Shown here one piece after another: positions 9,208 to 17,854 of a stretch of 64,000 nucleotides of DNA (positions are counted from its first letter, which is position 1; each line of letters begins with the position of its first letter). The translations under genes were made by a program, and so were the position numbers. The notes under the pieces were generated by a model, which saw only the letters and a program-made list of their open reading frames with translations, was not told the DNA's origin and searched no databases. Location: the NCBI GenBank assembly GCA_963751335.1, contig CAVVUB010000001.1, positions 682,001 to 746,000 of the forward strand, read 5' to 3'. The DNA comes from Bog-473 sp963751335. Its GTDB lineage: Bacteria > Actinomycetota > Acidimicrobiia > Acidimicrobiales > RAAP-2.

Positions 9208-9621
9208 TCACTCTCTGGGAATGGACGAAGTGCAAATGCGCGCGAGTACCGCAAACGTCGCAACCTCGATGATCCCGGCCACGATCCCGGCGGTGGTTCG
9301 GATCTCTCGGAACCCAAAGAGACTGATACGCAACGACAACAAGTATCCACCGAGCGTCGCGATCGCGAACACGGCTCCGGCTGCCGCTACGAGGCGACTG
9401 CTCGACACCAGGATGATCGCGCCAAGGCCAAAGGCAGCGATCACCTGGAGTAGGAACAGCCACCCGATCGTCGGGATCGTCCTGTAACCGGTCAGGTACA
9501 AGTCGAGATGGATCGCGCCAGTCGCGAAGAGCAACCCGGACCCTATGAGGCGCAATGCAAGCCACTGACGGGGCGAGCCAGACTGCACATCATTTGTTCT
9601 CGTAAGTGAAGTCGACGCCAT
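9208..9621 (-). CDS. Small four-helix integral membrane protein
   Basis: A 137-residue protein of four predicted membrane helices: LALRLIGSGLLFATGAIHLDL, IGWLFLLQVIAAFGLGAIILV, LVAAAGAVFAIATLGGYLLSL and TAGIVAGIIEVATFAVLA. The conserved-looking GAIHLDLYLTGYRTIPTIGWLF stretch at the end of helix 1 occurs in actinobacterial small membrane proteins of unknown function. It starts 3 bases after the stop of the methyltransferase-like gene, so it belongs to the same transcript. Confidence 0.8.
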   Translation of the reverse strand: MASTSLTRTNDVQSGSPRQWLALRLIGSGLLFATGAIHLDLYLTGYRTIPTIGWLFLLQVIAAFGLGAIILVSSSRLVAAAGAVFAIATLGGYLLSLRISLFGFREIRTTAGIVAGIIEVATFAVLARICTSSIPRE

Positions 9622-9624
9622 GAG

Positions 9625-10356
9625 CTACCAGACCCTCGGAATCAATCTCCACCGCACCTTGTTGCGGTATGCGCAATAGTCATCGTTCGTCGCGAGCACA
9701 CGTTCCTCAACGACCGCGCGTCCGACGTTGCAACCCGACGCGAGCAACACCACGACTATGTTCCGCAGCGAGATGCTCTGCAGTACGTACCCGAGCTGAA
9801 GGAGGAGGTAGGAGGCGTAAATCGGATGGCGGACGACGGCGTAGGGGCCTCGGCGCACCAACCCGCGGTCCGCGGCAACGAAACCGAAGGATCGGCCCAG
9901 CGCGAGGAATGAAGCCACACAGATCGTCAGACCGACGACCTGAAGAACCAGCCCGGTGGTGACCCCCCATTGAGGATGGGCCCCGACAGGGCGAAACAAG
10001 ACGCCCCCGAAGGTTCCACCGAAGGCAAGTGCCCAATCGCCCCAGCGCCGGCTGACTGTTCGGGCGGGACGCCTGATCAGGTACGCAACGACCACCCACA
10101 TTTGCTCGACGACGAGGAGTGCTCCCAGTGGGCGGTGCGTCTGCAGGTAGGCCCGGAGAGTGGCTTCAGCGAAGAAGGCGGCGCCGGCGGCGCCGACGAG
10201 GTTGAGCGATATCCTGAGGAGCCGGCCCGACCGCGGCGAACTGTATGCCGTCAATTCCCAGCGCCAGCCTGAAGGCGGCGGCCCGGTCGATCCTCTCTCG
10301 AGGCGGGTCAGCTCTCTATCGGGAGTATCCGGGAGCGCGTGCGTGCCCGCTGTCAC
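9625..10356 (-). CDS. Isoprenylcysteine carboxyl methyltransferase-like membrane protein
   Basis: A membrane protein of about 243 residues with the ICMT/PEMT C-terminal signature RRGPYAVVRHPIYASYLLLQLGYVL and a late VEERVLATNDDYCAYRNKVRW, which form the SAM and lipid-substrate site in the family. Earlier residues form three hydrophobic helices (SLNLVGAAGAAFFAEA, LLVVEQMWVVVAYLI, GVTTGLVLQVVGLTICVASFLAL). In bacteria these proteins methylate lipids, phenols or carboxylates; the substrate is unknown. Start GTG at 10356 lies 2 bases after the DoxX stop; the frame remains open upstream through the DoxX gene, so the start is inferred from gene order. Confidence 0.8.
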   Translation of the reverse strand: MTAGTHALPDTPDRELTRLERGSTGPPPSGWRWELTAYSSPRSGRLLRISLNLVGAAGAAFFAEATLRAYLQTHRPLGALLVVEQMWVVVAYLIRRPARTVSRRWGDWALAFGGTFGGVLFRPVGAHPQWGVTTGLVLQVVGLTICVASFLALGRSFGFVAADRGLVRRGPYAVVRHPIYASYLLLQLGYVLQSISLRNIVVVLLASGCNVGRAVVEERVLATNDDYCAYRNKVRWRLIPRVW

Positions 10357-10358
10357 GA

Positions 10359-10868
10359 CTACGCCGTGACGACGCGTCGCTCGATAAGTGCGTCGAGGCT
10401 GAATCGTCCGGAACCAAGAAGCGCAACGACAAGCGCCAAGACCCCGAGCGCCAGGTTCAGTTGGTAGCCGGGCGGATTCGAACTGTTGTTGATCCCCGTT
10501 GCCCAGGTCACAGTGATCATCGCCATCACCATGTCCCCGAACAAGGCCAAACCTGCCAGGCGTGAACAGAGACCGACTGCCATCGCAATTCCGCTTCCGA
10601 ATTCGATCAGCCCGCCAAGCACGGCGAACAATCCACCCGGATGGAGGTGGGCGGTCTGCGAGAAGTACAGAGCGGTCCCATGGATGCCCGGACCGTTGAA
10701 CGAGCCGAAAAGCTTTCCGGCACCATAGTAGATGAAGATCCAGGCCAAAGCGATGCGGGCGACGAGCAACGCCCAGTCGAAGACAGGAGGTGCCGAGCGA
10801 GTGTTGACCACCGTCGCGAGCAAGGTCCGACCTGAGTGCCGGTGCGTCCCAACCGTCGCTGTCACCAT
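10359..10868 (-). CDS. DoxX family membrane protein
   Basis: A 169-residue four-helix membrane protein with the DoxX opening WALLVARIALAWIFIYYGAGKLFG, followed by GGLIEFGSGIAMAVGLCSRLAGLALFGDMVMAMITV and a last helix LALGVLALVVALLGSG. DoxX proteins were first seen in a terminal quinol oxidase and in mycobacteria act with SodA in a membrane-associated oxidoreductase complex; the exact role here is unknown. The ATG at 10868 overlaps the stop of the upstream desaturase gene by 7 bases (a GTG 3 bases later gives a 4-base overlap), so the two are translationally coupled. Confidence 0.88.
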   Translation of the reverse strand: MVTATVGTHRHSGRTLLATVVNTRSAPPVFDWALLVARIALAWIFIYYGAGKLFGSFNGPGIHGTALYFSQTAHLHPGGLFAVLGGLIEFGSGIAMAVGLCSRLAGLALFGDMVMAMITVTWATGINNSSNPPGYQLNLALGVLALVVALLGSGRFSLDALIERRVVTA

Positions 10869-11863
10869 GACGCCAATTCCTCCACTGGCACATCGAGTGG
10901 CTCCCGAGGGCGCTCGAGTCCTCGAGAGGTGGGAGCTTCCGAACCTTCGCGTGGACGAGAGATCCAATGAAGTGACGCGGGCTCGGCCGGCTGACGCATC
11001 GGGCGGAAGGGTGCGACCAACTGGGCCGCAAGGACAGCGAAGTGTTGCGGGCACGTCGTCGACTGCTCGACGATCAGCGGTCGACCCGGCAGCCCCGTGT
11101 CGATCCTCACGGTGGCTTCGCTGGGGAAAACCGCGCAATGGAAGATCTGATCCCAAATCGAAAGAGCAAAACCCAGATTGACGTCCTGTGGTCCGTCCAA
11201 CTGGTGGTGGATGCGGTGATAATTGGGACTCACAAAGACCCGTCCAAGTGGTCCGAAACCAAGTCGGGTATTGGAGTGCGCGAACGCCACGATGCCGCCG
11301 TACACAACGAGAACGGTGATCGATGCCGCACCGTTGGCCAGAAGTACCACACCGGGGATGAGAGCGAGAAGATACGAGACATGGATTAGTGGGTGAGTAC
11401 GAAACACCGTGAGGACACTCATGTCCTCTTGCGAATGGTGCAGCTCATGGAACCGCCAGAGCATTCGCACGCGATGGTTCGCAAGATGGACAAACCAATT
11501 CAGACCGTCCATTGCCACAACGATGATGGCGATCACACCCCAGCGTGGAATTGCCCCGATCTTCGGCAAGACGATCCACGGCAGACCGGCGCGAACCACC
11601 GCCATGAATGACAGCGTGAGCGCAGTCACCAGCGGCGCAATAACGATTGCGTTTATGACCGTAAGGATGAGGTCGTGACGGTAGCCGCGAGCAAAGGGCG
11701 GTCGCGGCTGCGCAGGCCATAGCCGTTCCACGACGAGAAAGACCCCGATAATGAGCAGAGCAAACGGACCTACCAGGACCACGCGAAGGCTTATGAGGGA
11801 CCCGCTGAAACTCTCTCCACCCCAGTGGTCGAACCAACCAATCCCAACCAGGACTGCAGCCAA
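10862..11863 (-). CDS. Sterol desaturase / fatty acid hydroxylase superfamily membrane enzyme
   Basis: A di-iron membrane enzyme with the histidine boxes HLANH, HELHHS and HRIHH that ligate the metals, set among several membrane helices (VVLVGPFALLIIGVFLVV, LTVINAIVIAPLVTALTL, YLLALIPGVVLLA). The family hydroxylates or desaturates lipid substrates with O2. The start is uncertain: the open frame goes back to the previous gene's stop at 12023 without an ATG or GTG, and the first helix (FPAAGIAALAAVLVGIGW) begins before the TTG at 11863, so translation may begin upstream at a rare start codon. The C-terminal 50 residues are Pro/Arg/Glu-rich and likely cytosolic. Confidence 0.85.
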   Translation of the reverse strand: MAAVLVGIGWFDHWGGESFSGSLISLRVVLVGPFALLIIGVFLVVERLWPAQPRPPFARGYRHDLILTVINAIVIAPLVTALTLSFMAVVRAGLPWIVLPKIGAIPRWGVIAIIVVAMDGLNWFVHLANHRVRMLWRFHELHHSQEDMSVLTVFRTHPLIHVSYLLALIPGVVLLANGAASITVLVVYGGIVAFAHSNTRLGFGPLGRVFVSPNYHRIHHQLDGPQDVNLGFALSIWDQIFHCAVFPSEATVRIDTGLPGRPLIVEQSTTCPQHFAVLAAQLVAPFRPMRQPAEPASLHWISRPREGSEAPTSRGLERPREPLDVPVEELASW

Positions 11864-12022
11864 AGCCGCAATCCCGGCAGCGGGAAAATAGATACGTGAC
11901 GACCACGCGATCTGGGCCGGCTCGCCTCCCGAGACCCTCGCGCCGCGGCTGGCGCCACGGGAGGCGGAGACGGCCCAATTAGAACAGAAGACACGATCTC
12001 TTCTCGATCGCAGATCCGGGCA

Positions 12023-12577
12023 CTAGAAGGATGCGCCACCTGAACCGGCAGTTGACCCGCCGGAGCCGGAGTTGGAACTGGAGCCAGAGCCAGAACCAGA
12101 GCTCGACGAAGCGGGCTTCGCCGTCACGACGGCGGACCACTTACCCCACGTGTCCGTAATGTTTCCATGCACCTGACCGGCGGCGGAGTCACCGGCGAAC
12201 CAGTAGAGCGGCTTACCGGCGTAGGTCACCTGGACCGCGCCATTGCTCCGCTTCTTGGTTCCAAGCTTCGAGGCGCTCACACCCTTGCCAGCCGTGGCCT
12301 TTTTCACACCTGACGGCAGCGTCAGGGCGGGCCAGATCTTCAGGCAGGCCGTTGAGCAGGCTGTCTTACTCGGCTTCAAGGTGTAGACGGTCTTACCACT
12401 TACCAAGATCGTGCCTAGTTTCGGGTTTTTAGCCGTCGATACGACCACCGTGGCGGCACTGGCCGTTCCCTCGGCGAGGACCAATCCGGACAGGCCGCCG
12501 AGGGCCACCGCGGCACCGGCGATTCGTCCGAGTGAGACCTTGTGTGTCGAGTTCCGCTCCCGAGTTCCCTGCATCAT
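12023..12577 (-). CDS. Secreted SRPUF (PF03640) protein with Ser/Gly tail
   Basis: A 184-residue exported protein. It has a Sec signal (GRIAGAAVALGGLSGLVLAEGTASA, cut near residue 41), then two SRPUF repeats: LVSGKTVYTLKP with TACSTACLKIWPAL, and VTYAGKPLYWFAGDSAAGQVHG. The last 30 residues are a low-complexity Ser/Gly tail, common in surface or wall-associated actinobacterial proteins. A GAGGAG site precedes the ATG. It is the first gene of a six-gene transcript and a relative of the last one (8712-9179). Function of the domain is unknown. Confidence 0.85.
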   Translation of the reverse strand: MMQGTRERNSTHKVSLGRIAGAAVALGGLSGLVLAEGTASAATVVVSTAKNPKLGTILVSGKTVYTLKPSKTACSTACLKIWPALTLPSGVKKATAGKGVSASKLGTKKRSNGAVQVTYAGKPLYWFAGDSAAGQVHGNITDTWGKWSAVVTAKPASSSSGSGSGSSSNSGSGGSTAGSGGASF

Positions 12578-13278
12578 CGAGTCTCCTCATCCGTTTTCGA
12601 ACTTCTCAGTCAGGTTTACGACGGTGGCCGCTGGAAGGATCGTTGTGGAGGACTTTTTTGACGCCGGCCAACGCCATCCCGGTGAACCTCCATTGCTCGG
12701 CAGCTCAAACCCAGATCCGAAGGATCTCCCCGCAATTGTACCGACTGCGCCCGATCAAGTCGCTCTGCGGCTACGTCCTCCGGCAGCCCCCGGCCCTGGA
12801 CTTGCCCATCAATCTCCCGACCCCGTCGAAGGAGATCCTTGTTCGGCCATAGCCCTGTCGGCCTCTATGAAACGGCACGATTGAATCGCCCTGAACTGGA
12901 TATTCGCTCAAGATGCCGCCGGGCGCCAGCTTGGGAGCGAGGGCCCAACTTCCAGCACCCAATCCGCATCGCCGTCGGATCGGTGGCCCTCGATCGGTGG
13001 TCCAGCTGGACTTTTCCGGCCCTCAGGGGACCAACCGGTTTGTGACACATGGCATTGAATCCGTATCCGTGTTGACCGACGTGGACCTTCTTCTAAAACT
13101 CGAGCTTGAAGGAGCCAGCGTGTGCTGCGACGCGTTCGTCCTCGAACTGGACTCAAGCTTTCAAGGTCTCCAACGGCTACTGGCATCGGGGCGCACCACG
13201 TGACAGAGCTCCACATGGATCTGCGGGCTCTTTCAGAACAGTCGCTGACCGCCCGCTTCGAGGCGTCGCCTGCTCGTC
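12578..13278. other. Long region without a convincing gene
   Basis: About 700 bases between the SRPUF operon and the DUF5996 gene. Open frames on both strands are short, mutually overlapping and not protein-like. The part just after 12578 should hold the operon promoter, but no clear element is visible. A decayed gene cannot be excluded. Confidence 0.45.
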
Positions 13279-14199
13279 TCAGGAAACAGGCGGTGGTTTG
13301 CCCTCAATACTGGCAGGCAATACCGGATCCCAGCCGCAAATAAGACAGGCATGACGGAACGCTGATTGGGCGAACTCAACTCCAGCACCATGTGGGTCGG
13401 AACTCTGACAGACATCGGCCCAGTCGAGGACGTACTCGCCCAGCGCTGAGTCCCAGCGGGCGGCTTCGGGTGAGAGCGTCATCGCCCCAAAACCCTCTGG
13501 CGCCGGATGGGCGTAGGCGTAGAACGCGGCCCGGTTGTAGTTCCTATCACCGGGCCACCAGCCAACGGCAACCTCTTGAGCATCCATCGCATTGCGCATG
13601 ATGAAATCACTGGAGGGCGGATCTGCCGGCAGACCGGAGAAAAGGCTCACCGCCAGATCGAATGAGCCCCACCACGCGTTCACCGGCGTCGAGCGTCCCC
13701 GATAGGGAGCACGGAAGTCAGCAAGGACGAGCGCTGCCTGCGTCGCAGCAGCGAAATACAGGGCAACCTGATCTGGGTCATAACGTGTGTGTTCATCGTC
13801 CTCGTCGAGGGGAACGCTCCACGGTACTTCTTGGGGATTTGGATTGATCTCGATTGAGCCGACGAGATCGCTGATCGCTGCGAGAACTTCGCGCGTCACT
13901 GTGCCGACCGAACGGTTCGGCGTCAGCGCCACGTGCTGGACTCCTCCGCTGCTCGCCTCCACCACCACCTCATGACTGCGGAGATCAAGCAGAGTGACAA
14001 ATGCGCCCGAGCGGTCTGGGGCCGGCAGAGGCGCTGTCTCCCAACCTCGAGCCGTCAGGCGAAGTGCTGCGTGTTGGAGTTGAGGCTCGGGCGGCGCGAC
14101 TGCCACTGCGAGCTTGCCCAGGAATTGCGTATGGGCATGCAGCGTGTCGCAGGTCTCATGCCACCGCTCATAGGAAAGGGCAGACCACTTAGAGGACAC
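13279..14199 (-). CDS. DUF5996 family protein
   Basis: A 306-residue soluble protein with the family pattern: WHETCDTLHAHTQFLGKLAVAVAPPEPQLQHAALRLTARGWET at the N-terminus, FVTLLDLRSHEVVVE, then VPWSVPLDEDDEHTRYDP, a GSFDLAVSLFSG stretch and a C-terminal VAVGWWPGD ... AFYAYAHPAPEGF. The function of the family is unknown. Length fits. Start ATG at 14199 begins directly with conserved-looking sequence. No signal peptide. It is monocistronic. Confidence 0.85.
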   Translation of the reverse strand: MSSKWSALSYERWHETCDTLHAHTQFLGKLAVAVAPPEPQLQHAALRLTARGWETAPLPAPDRSGAFVTLLDLRSHEVVVEASSGGVQHVALTPNRSVGTVTREVLAAISDLVGSIEINPNPQEVPWSVPLDEDDEHTRYDPDQVALYFAAATQAALVLADFRAPYRGRSTPVNAWWGSFDLAVSLFSGLPADPPSSDFIMRNAMDAQEVAVGWWPGDRNYNRAAFYAYAHPAPEGFGAMTLSPEAARWDSALGEYVLDWADVCQSSDPHGAGVEFAQSAFRHACLICGWDPVLPASIEGKPPPVS

Positions 14200-14440
14200 T
14201 CCTTCACGCTAACAGAACGGGTCTTTGGTCCCTCCGGACTCCAGCACAGGAATCATTTCGAACGGTGCTTCTCAACTGCGCTTCCCAGCGAAGTGATCGG
14301 CACCGACACATGCGCGTAACTCGAACGAACCAACTCTTGACGGGGTCCGAGCAGACTCTCGCTCCCACATCGAAGTTCGTTTTGTAGGGTCTCGCCCGGT
14401 CGCGGGTACGCCTACGAAGACAGCAGTGACGCTCCGCTCG

Positions 14441-14671
14441 CTATACCGGCGTGCCTTGCTCGACCCAGTGCTCGAACAACTCGACCCATTCTGGGGGCCA
14501 GGTCCCGTCGCACGGCATGGAACCATTCTTTACACGCTCGGCGATGGCGGCAGCGTGGGTCTGGACGTCAGCGTAGGACCACAGATCGAACGCGTTGCGC
14601 ATTGAATCGCGATCCTTTTCCCGGAACAGAGGCTTGATGTCTGCCTCGAAGCTGGCGTCTGGTGCTGCCAT
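14441..14671 (-). CDS. Small conserved-looking protein
   Basis: A 76-residue acidic protein, MAAPDASFEADIKPLFREKDRD followed by an amphipathic FDLWSYADVQTHAAAIAERV helix and a tail with MPCDGTWPPEWVELFEHW. The FEADIKPLFR-E-DR phrase and the MPCDG-WP-E motif recur in small actinobacterial and proteobacterial proteins of unknown role that often sit near oxidoreductase or haem genes. It lies in a run of small same-strand genes ending with glutathione peroxidase upstream. No signal peptide. Confidence 0.7.
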   Translation of the reverse strand: MAAPDASFEADIKPLFREKDRDSMRNAFDLWSYADVQTHAAAIAERVKNGSMPCDGTWPPEWVELFEHWVEQGTPV

Positions 14672-14800
14672 CTCACATCCTCTCGGTCTGGTGATGTTGG
14701 TCGATCCATGTGACGATGCCAGAACTTATCCGCCCTCATGCGTGGAGGACCGACGCCGAAGCATCTGCCCGATCCCTCGGAGCGGTACGGTCGTCACCCG

Positions 14801-15016
14801 TTATTCAGGAGCGGCGCGGACATCCACGTCGGAATCGGTCTGCATCGGCTGCTTGAACCAACGGTCGGGCGTGTCCTCGATGAAGGCCAGCATGTTTGGC
14901 ATGCCGAAGAATGGCGCCTCGACGCGAGTGACCTTCAGCACCTCACCGGACTGTGTGCGCACCGTATCGCCCGGCGTGACGTCATCGGCCTTGATTGTCT
15001 TCCAGATATCTGCCAT
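14801..15016 (-). CDS. Small hypothetical protein upstream-linked to glutathione peroxidase
   Basis: A 71-residue protein opening MADIWKTIKADDVTPGDTVRTQSGEVLKVTRVEAPFF: this reads as a small beta-barrel (VTPGD-VR-SGEVL-V), similar to SH3-like or translation-factor-like mini-domains. A glycine-rich GAAGGGGGG-type ribosome site precedes the ATG. It starts 14 bases after the stop of the glutathione peroxidase gene, so the two are probably cotranscribed. Function unknown. Confidence 0.7.
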   Translation of the reverse strand: MADIWKTIKADDVTPGDTVRTQSGEVLKVTRVEAPFFGMPNMLAFIEDTPDRWFKQPMQTDSDVDVRAAPE

Positions 15017-15030
15017 TAGGAAACCCCCCT

Positions 15031-15519
15031 TCAGCTTGGCAGGATGGCCTCGAGCGCACTGACGAGCTCTTCGGCGTCAGGCGCAACAGTCGGACGAAAG
15101 CGCCCGACGACCTCACCAGCGGGGGACAGTAGGAACTTCTCAAAGTTCCACTGGATGTCGCCTGCATCGCCATTCGTGTCTGCCTTCGCCTCCAACTCGG
15201 TGAAGAGGGGGTGCTTGTGCCGACCGTTGACATCGACCTTCTCGGTGATGGGGAACGTCACGCCGTAGGTGGATGAGCAGAACGTGGAGATCTCCTCGGC
15301 CGTCCCAGGTTCCTGGCCGCCAAACTGGTTGCACGGCACACCCAGGACGGTGAAGCCCCGCCCGAAGTACTTATGCTGCAGCTCCTCGAGCCCGGTGTAC
15401 TGCGGAGTGAGACCACACTTGGAGGCCACATTGACGACGAGGACGGCCTTCCCCCGCAGACTCTCGAGATCCAGCGGCTGACCATCGAGCGTTGCAATCG
15501 TATGAGCGTAAATCGACAT
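15031..15519 (-). CDS. Glutathione peroxidase family thiol peroxidase
   Basis: A 162-residue thioredoxin-fold peroxidase. The catalytic tetrad regions are visible: peroxidatic Cys35 in NVASKCGLTPQY, Gln in GVPCNQFGGQEPG, and Trp in IQWNFEKFL. Bacterial members usually take electrons from thioredoxin rather than glutathione and reduce lipid or hydrogen peroxides in the cytosol. The ATG at 15519 begins the family's N-terminus (SIYAHTIATLDGQPLDL); the frame is open for 61 more codons upstream without homology. First gene of a probable two-gene transcript. Confidence 0.92.
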   Translation of the reverse strand: MSIYAHTIATLDGQPLDLESLRGKAVLVVNVASKCGLTPQYTGLEELQHKYFGRGFTVLGVPCNQFGGQEPGTAEEISTFCSSTYGVTFPITEKVDVNGRHKHPLFTELEAKADTNGDAGDIQWNFEKFLLSPAGEVVGRFRPTVAPDAEELVSALEAILPS

Positions 15520-16165
15520 AGAGCTGACGATAGTGCGACACCAAACCCCGCGCCGATCGGTTTCGTGAGTGAGGTGCCAGAGCCCCTGGTGGCACTGTCG
15601 ACGCTTCACCCGTCCGTCGAGGTCCGGACCTCGAACGTGGCAGCTGCCGTGACAGATGGTCATTGCGGTACTCCAACTGGCAGCGACGCAATCTTGCGGC
15701 AAAACATGTCAGCCGCCAGACGGTCCCGACCGGGTACGGCATGAGCGCTCACCGAGCACACTTCGCTCGCGGCAACCATCATCTGAACACGTCAACGGGT
15801 CTGGCCGATCTCTCGCATTCGGCGTCTGACACTCGCGCTGGCGCAGGACCGATGGTCATCGCTGGTTTGATGAAGCTCATGCCGTACATATCACCGTTGA
15901 ACAACGACTCTGAGCTGGCACGATGGAGTGGAAGACAAGATTCGAACCCGCGACGCCCACCTTGGCAATGCGAGTGTTTTCATCCGGGCGGTGATCCCAA
16001 TTTCCGGCTTTGGACGTGGCCGAGAGCGCAATTCGGGTAGTGCTCGTGCGCCGAAACCCAGCATCCGATTGGGTTGACGGTTGGGGGCTCACACTTCAAC
16101 CAAGTATTGAGGTCTCTTCGAGTACGCGAACCGGTTCGAACAGAAGGCATGATGGTGACGACGAA
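15520..16165. other. Intergenic region carrying a tRNA-Gly remnant
   Basis: About 650 bases between glutathione peroxidase (leftward) and cystathionine beta-synthase (rightward). Apart from the tRNA-derived segment at 15925-15968 I see no gene. Codon composition of the overlapping frames is unlike that of the flanking genes. Confidence 0.5.
15925..15968 (-). repeat. 3'-half remnant of a glycine tRNA (copy A)
   Basis: Minus-strand sequence contains TTGCCAAGGTGGGCG, GTCGCGGGTTCGAATC and TTGTCTTCCACTCC, i.e. the anticodon-stem 3' side, variable loop, T-arm and acceptor 3' strand of a tRNA-Gly(GCC). The 5' half (acceptor and D-arm) is absent, so it is not a working tRNA. Such 3' ends are left by site-specific integration into tRNA genes. 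Related copies lie at 23172, 28282 and 51445. Confidence 0.65.
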
Positions 16166-17854
16166 ATGGATGTCCTTCTCGTACTCAACGCGGCCCCTGT
16201 CCCCGAACGAGTCTCCGCGTCTTCACGCCGGATTGTGGACGTTCCTTATGGCCCTATTTCTCCGGAGACAATCGCCGACCTTCGCGCCCATATCCCCCGC
16301 TCGGTCGGGCTGATTGCGCCCGACAGCGGTGAGGGTCGGAAGTGGTTGAAGAACGTCGCCGAGCAACTCCATAGCGCCGGTCTGCCAGTGGAGGTGCTGA
16401 GCGATATCCCCATCGCCGTCGATCCGGCGATCGAGGTCCGCGAGATCAATGATCAAGGACCGACGATCCAAGCAGCCGATTCATTGCTGGATTTGGTCGG
16501 CAACACCCCCTTGGTCCGACTCGACCGAATCGCACGCGATCTTCCCTGCCAGTTATTGGCCAAGCTGGAATTCCTCAACCCCGGTGGCAGCATCAAGGAC
16601 CGGCCTGCGCTCGCCATGATTGAAGCGGCCGAACGCGAGGGACGGCTGAGGCCGGGCGGCACCATCGTCGAGCCGACCTCGGGCAATACCGGCGTCGGTC
16701 TGGCCATAATCGCCGCTCGCCGGGGCTATCGCTGCGTCTTCACTATGCCCGACAAAATCGCGAGCGAGAAGATAGCGCTCCTCCGTGCCTATGGCGCAGA
16801 CGTGGTGGTCTGCCCTACGGCCGTCGACCCGGACCACCCCGAGTCCTACTATTCGGTCGCGCGACGGCTAGTCGAGAGCACGCCGGGTGCCTTCCAGCCG
16901 GACCAGTACTCCAACCCCCACAACGCGGAAGCGCATTTCCAGAGCACCGGACCGGAGATCTGGCGCCAGACTGCTGGCCGCATAACCCACCTCGTCGCCA
17001 GCATCGGAACGGGGGGCACCATCTCTGGCATTGGCCACTACCTCAAGGGTCTAAACCCCGCCATCCAGATCATCGGCGCGGACCCCGAAGGGTCGATCTA
17101 CTCGGGTGGGAGCGGCCGCCCTTATCTCGTCGAAGGCATCGGAGAAGACTTCTGGCCTGCCGCCTACGACCGCGAGATCGCTGACCAGGTCGTCATGGTC
17201 TCCGATCGCGACAGTTTTCTCATGGCCCGCCGGGTTAGCAGAGAAGAGGGGATGCTCGTCGGCGGGTCCGCGGGCACCGCGATATGGGCTGCCCTCCAGG
17301 TCGGGAGGGAGACGGGGCGTGAAGCCGTAATCGTCGTGATCATCCCGGACTCCGGCAGGGGCTATCTCTCGAAGCTGTACGACGACGGCTGGATGGCGGA
17401 CCATGGGTTCCTGCGTTCCCGTGGATCGGCTGCGGACACCGTCAGTGAGTTGCTCGCTCACAAGGATCGCAACGCAAGCTCGTCGCTCCCACCTCTGGTC
17501 CACGTCCACCCGGACGAGACCACCCGCCAGGCCATCGCGATCATGCGCGAATACGGCGTCTCCCAAGTGCCGGTGGTGAAGGCAGAGCCGCCGTTGGCTC
17601 TGGCAGAAGTCGTGGGTACCGTGACCGAGCGCGACCTCCTTGCCCGACTCGTCAGTGCCCCTGAGTCCATGGAAGCCATGGTTGAGGTGGTCATGGCGCC
17701 TCCGCTGCCTATGGTCGGCGCCGGCGAAGCGGTTGACGTAGCCGCCGAACGCCTAGCAGACAACGGCGCCGTTCTCGTCGTCGATGGCGGCCATCCGACC
17801 GGGATCGTGACTCGGAGCGACCTGCTGGACTTCCTCTCCGGGTCGAGCAAATGA
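16166..17854 (+). CDS. Cystathionine beta-synthase with N-terminal extension and CBS domain pair
   Basis: Condenses homocysteine and serine to cystathionine with PLP (reverse transsulfuration). In the 562-residue protein the fold-type-II PLP domain starts at about residue 106 (LLDLVGNTPLVRL); Lys144 in GGSIKDRP binds PLP, SGNTG at 172-176 and GTGGT bind phosphate and substrate, and PDSGRGYLSK ends the domain. Two CBS motifs follow (about residues 435-560). Residues 1-105 form an unusual extension (VGLIAPDSGEGRKWLKNVAEQL) that I do not recognise; it is not the haem-binding region of animal CBS. Start at 16166 chosen by codon use; the frame opens earlier at 16010. Overlaps the next gene by 4 bases. 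Confidence 0.9.
   Translation: MDVLLVLNAAPVPERVSASSRRIVDVPYGPISPETIADLRAHIPRSVGLIAPDSGEGRKWLKNVAEQLHSAGLPVEVLSDIPIAVDPAIEVREINDQGPTIQAADSLLDLVGNTPLVRLDRIARDLPCQLLAKLEFLNPGGSIKDRPALAMIEAAEREGRLRPGGTIVEPTSGNTGVGLAIIAARRGYRCVFTMPDKIASEKIALLRAYGADVVVCPTAVDPDHPESYYSVARRLVESTPGAFQPDQYSNPHNAEAHFQSTGPEIWRQTAGRITHLVASIGTGGTISGIGHYLKGLNPAIQIIGADPEGSIYSGGSGRPYLVEGIGEDFWPAAYDREIADQVVMVSDRDSFLMARRVSREEGMLVGGSAGTAIWAALQVGRETGREAVIVVIIPDSGRGYLSKLYDDGWMADHGFLRSRGSAADTVSELLAHKDRNASSSLPPLVHVHPDETTRQAIAIMREYGVSQVPVVKAEPPLALAEVVGTVTERDLLARLVSAPESMEAMVEVVMAPPLPMVGAGEAVDVAAERLADNGAVLVVDGGHPTGIVTRSDLLDFLSGSSK

Noticed and set aside
9625..11031. 468-residue frame starting inside the DoxX gene
   Set aside because: Only its last 243 residues are homologous to ICMT-type proteins; the first part is an out-of-frame reading of the DoxX gene.
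12908..13216. Possible small gene between SRPUF operon and DUF5996
   Set aside because: Protein sequence is low quality, third-position GC is not coding-like and no ribosome site is present.
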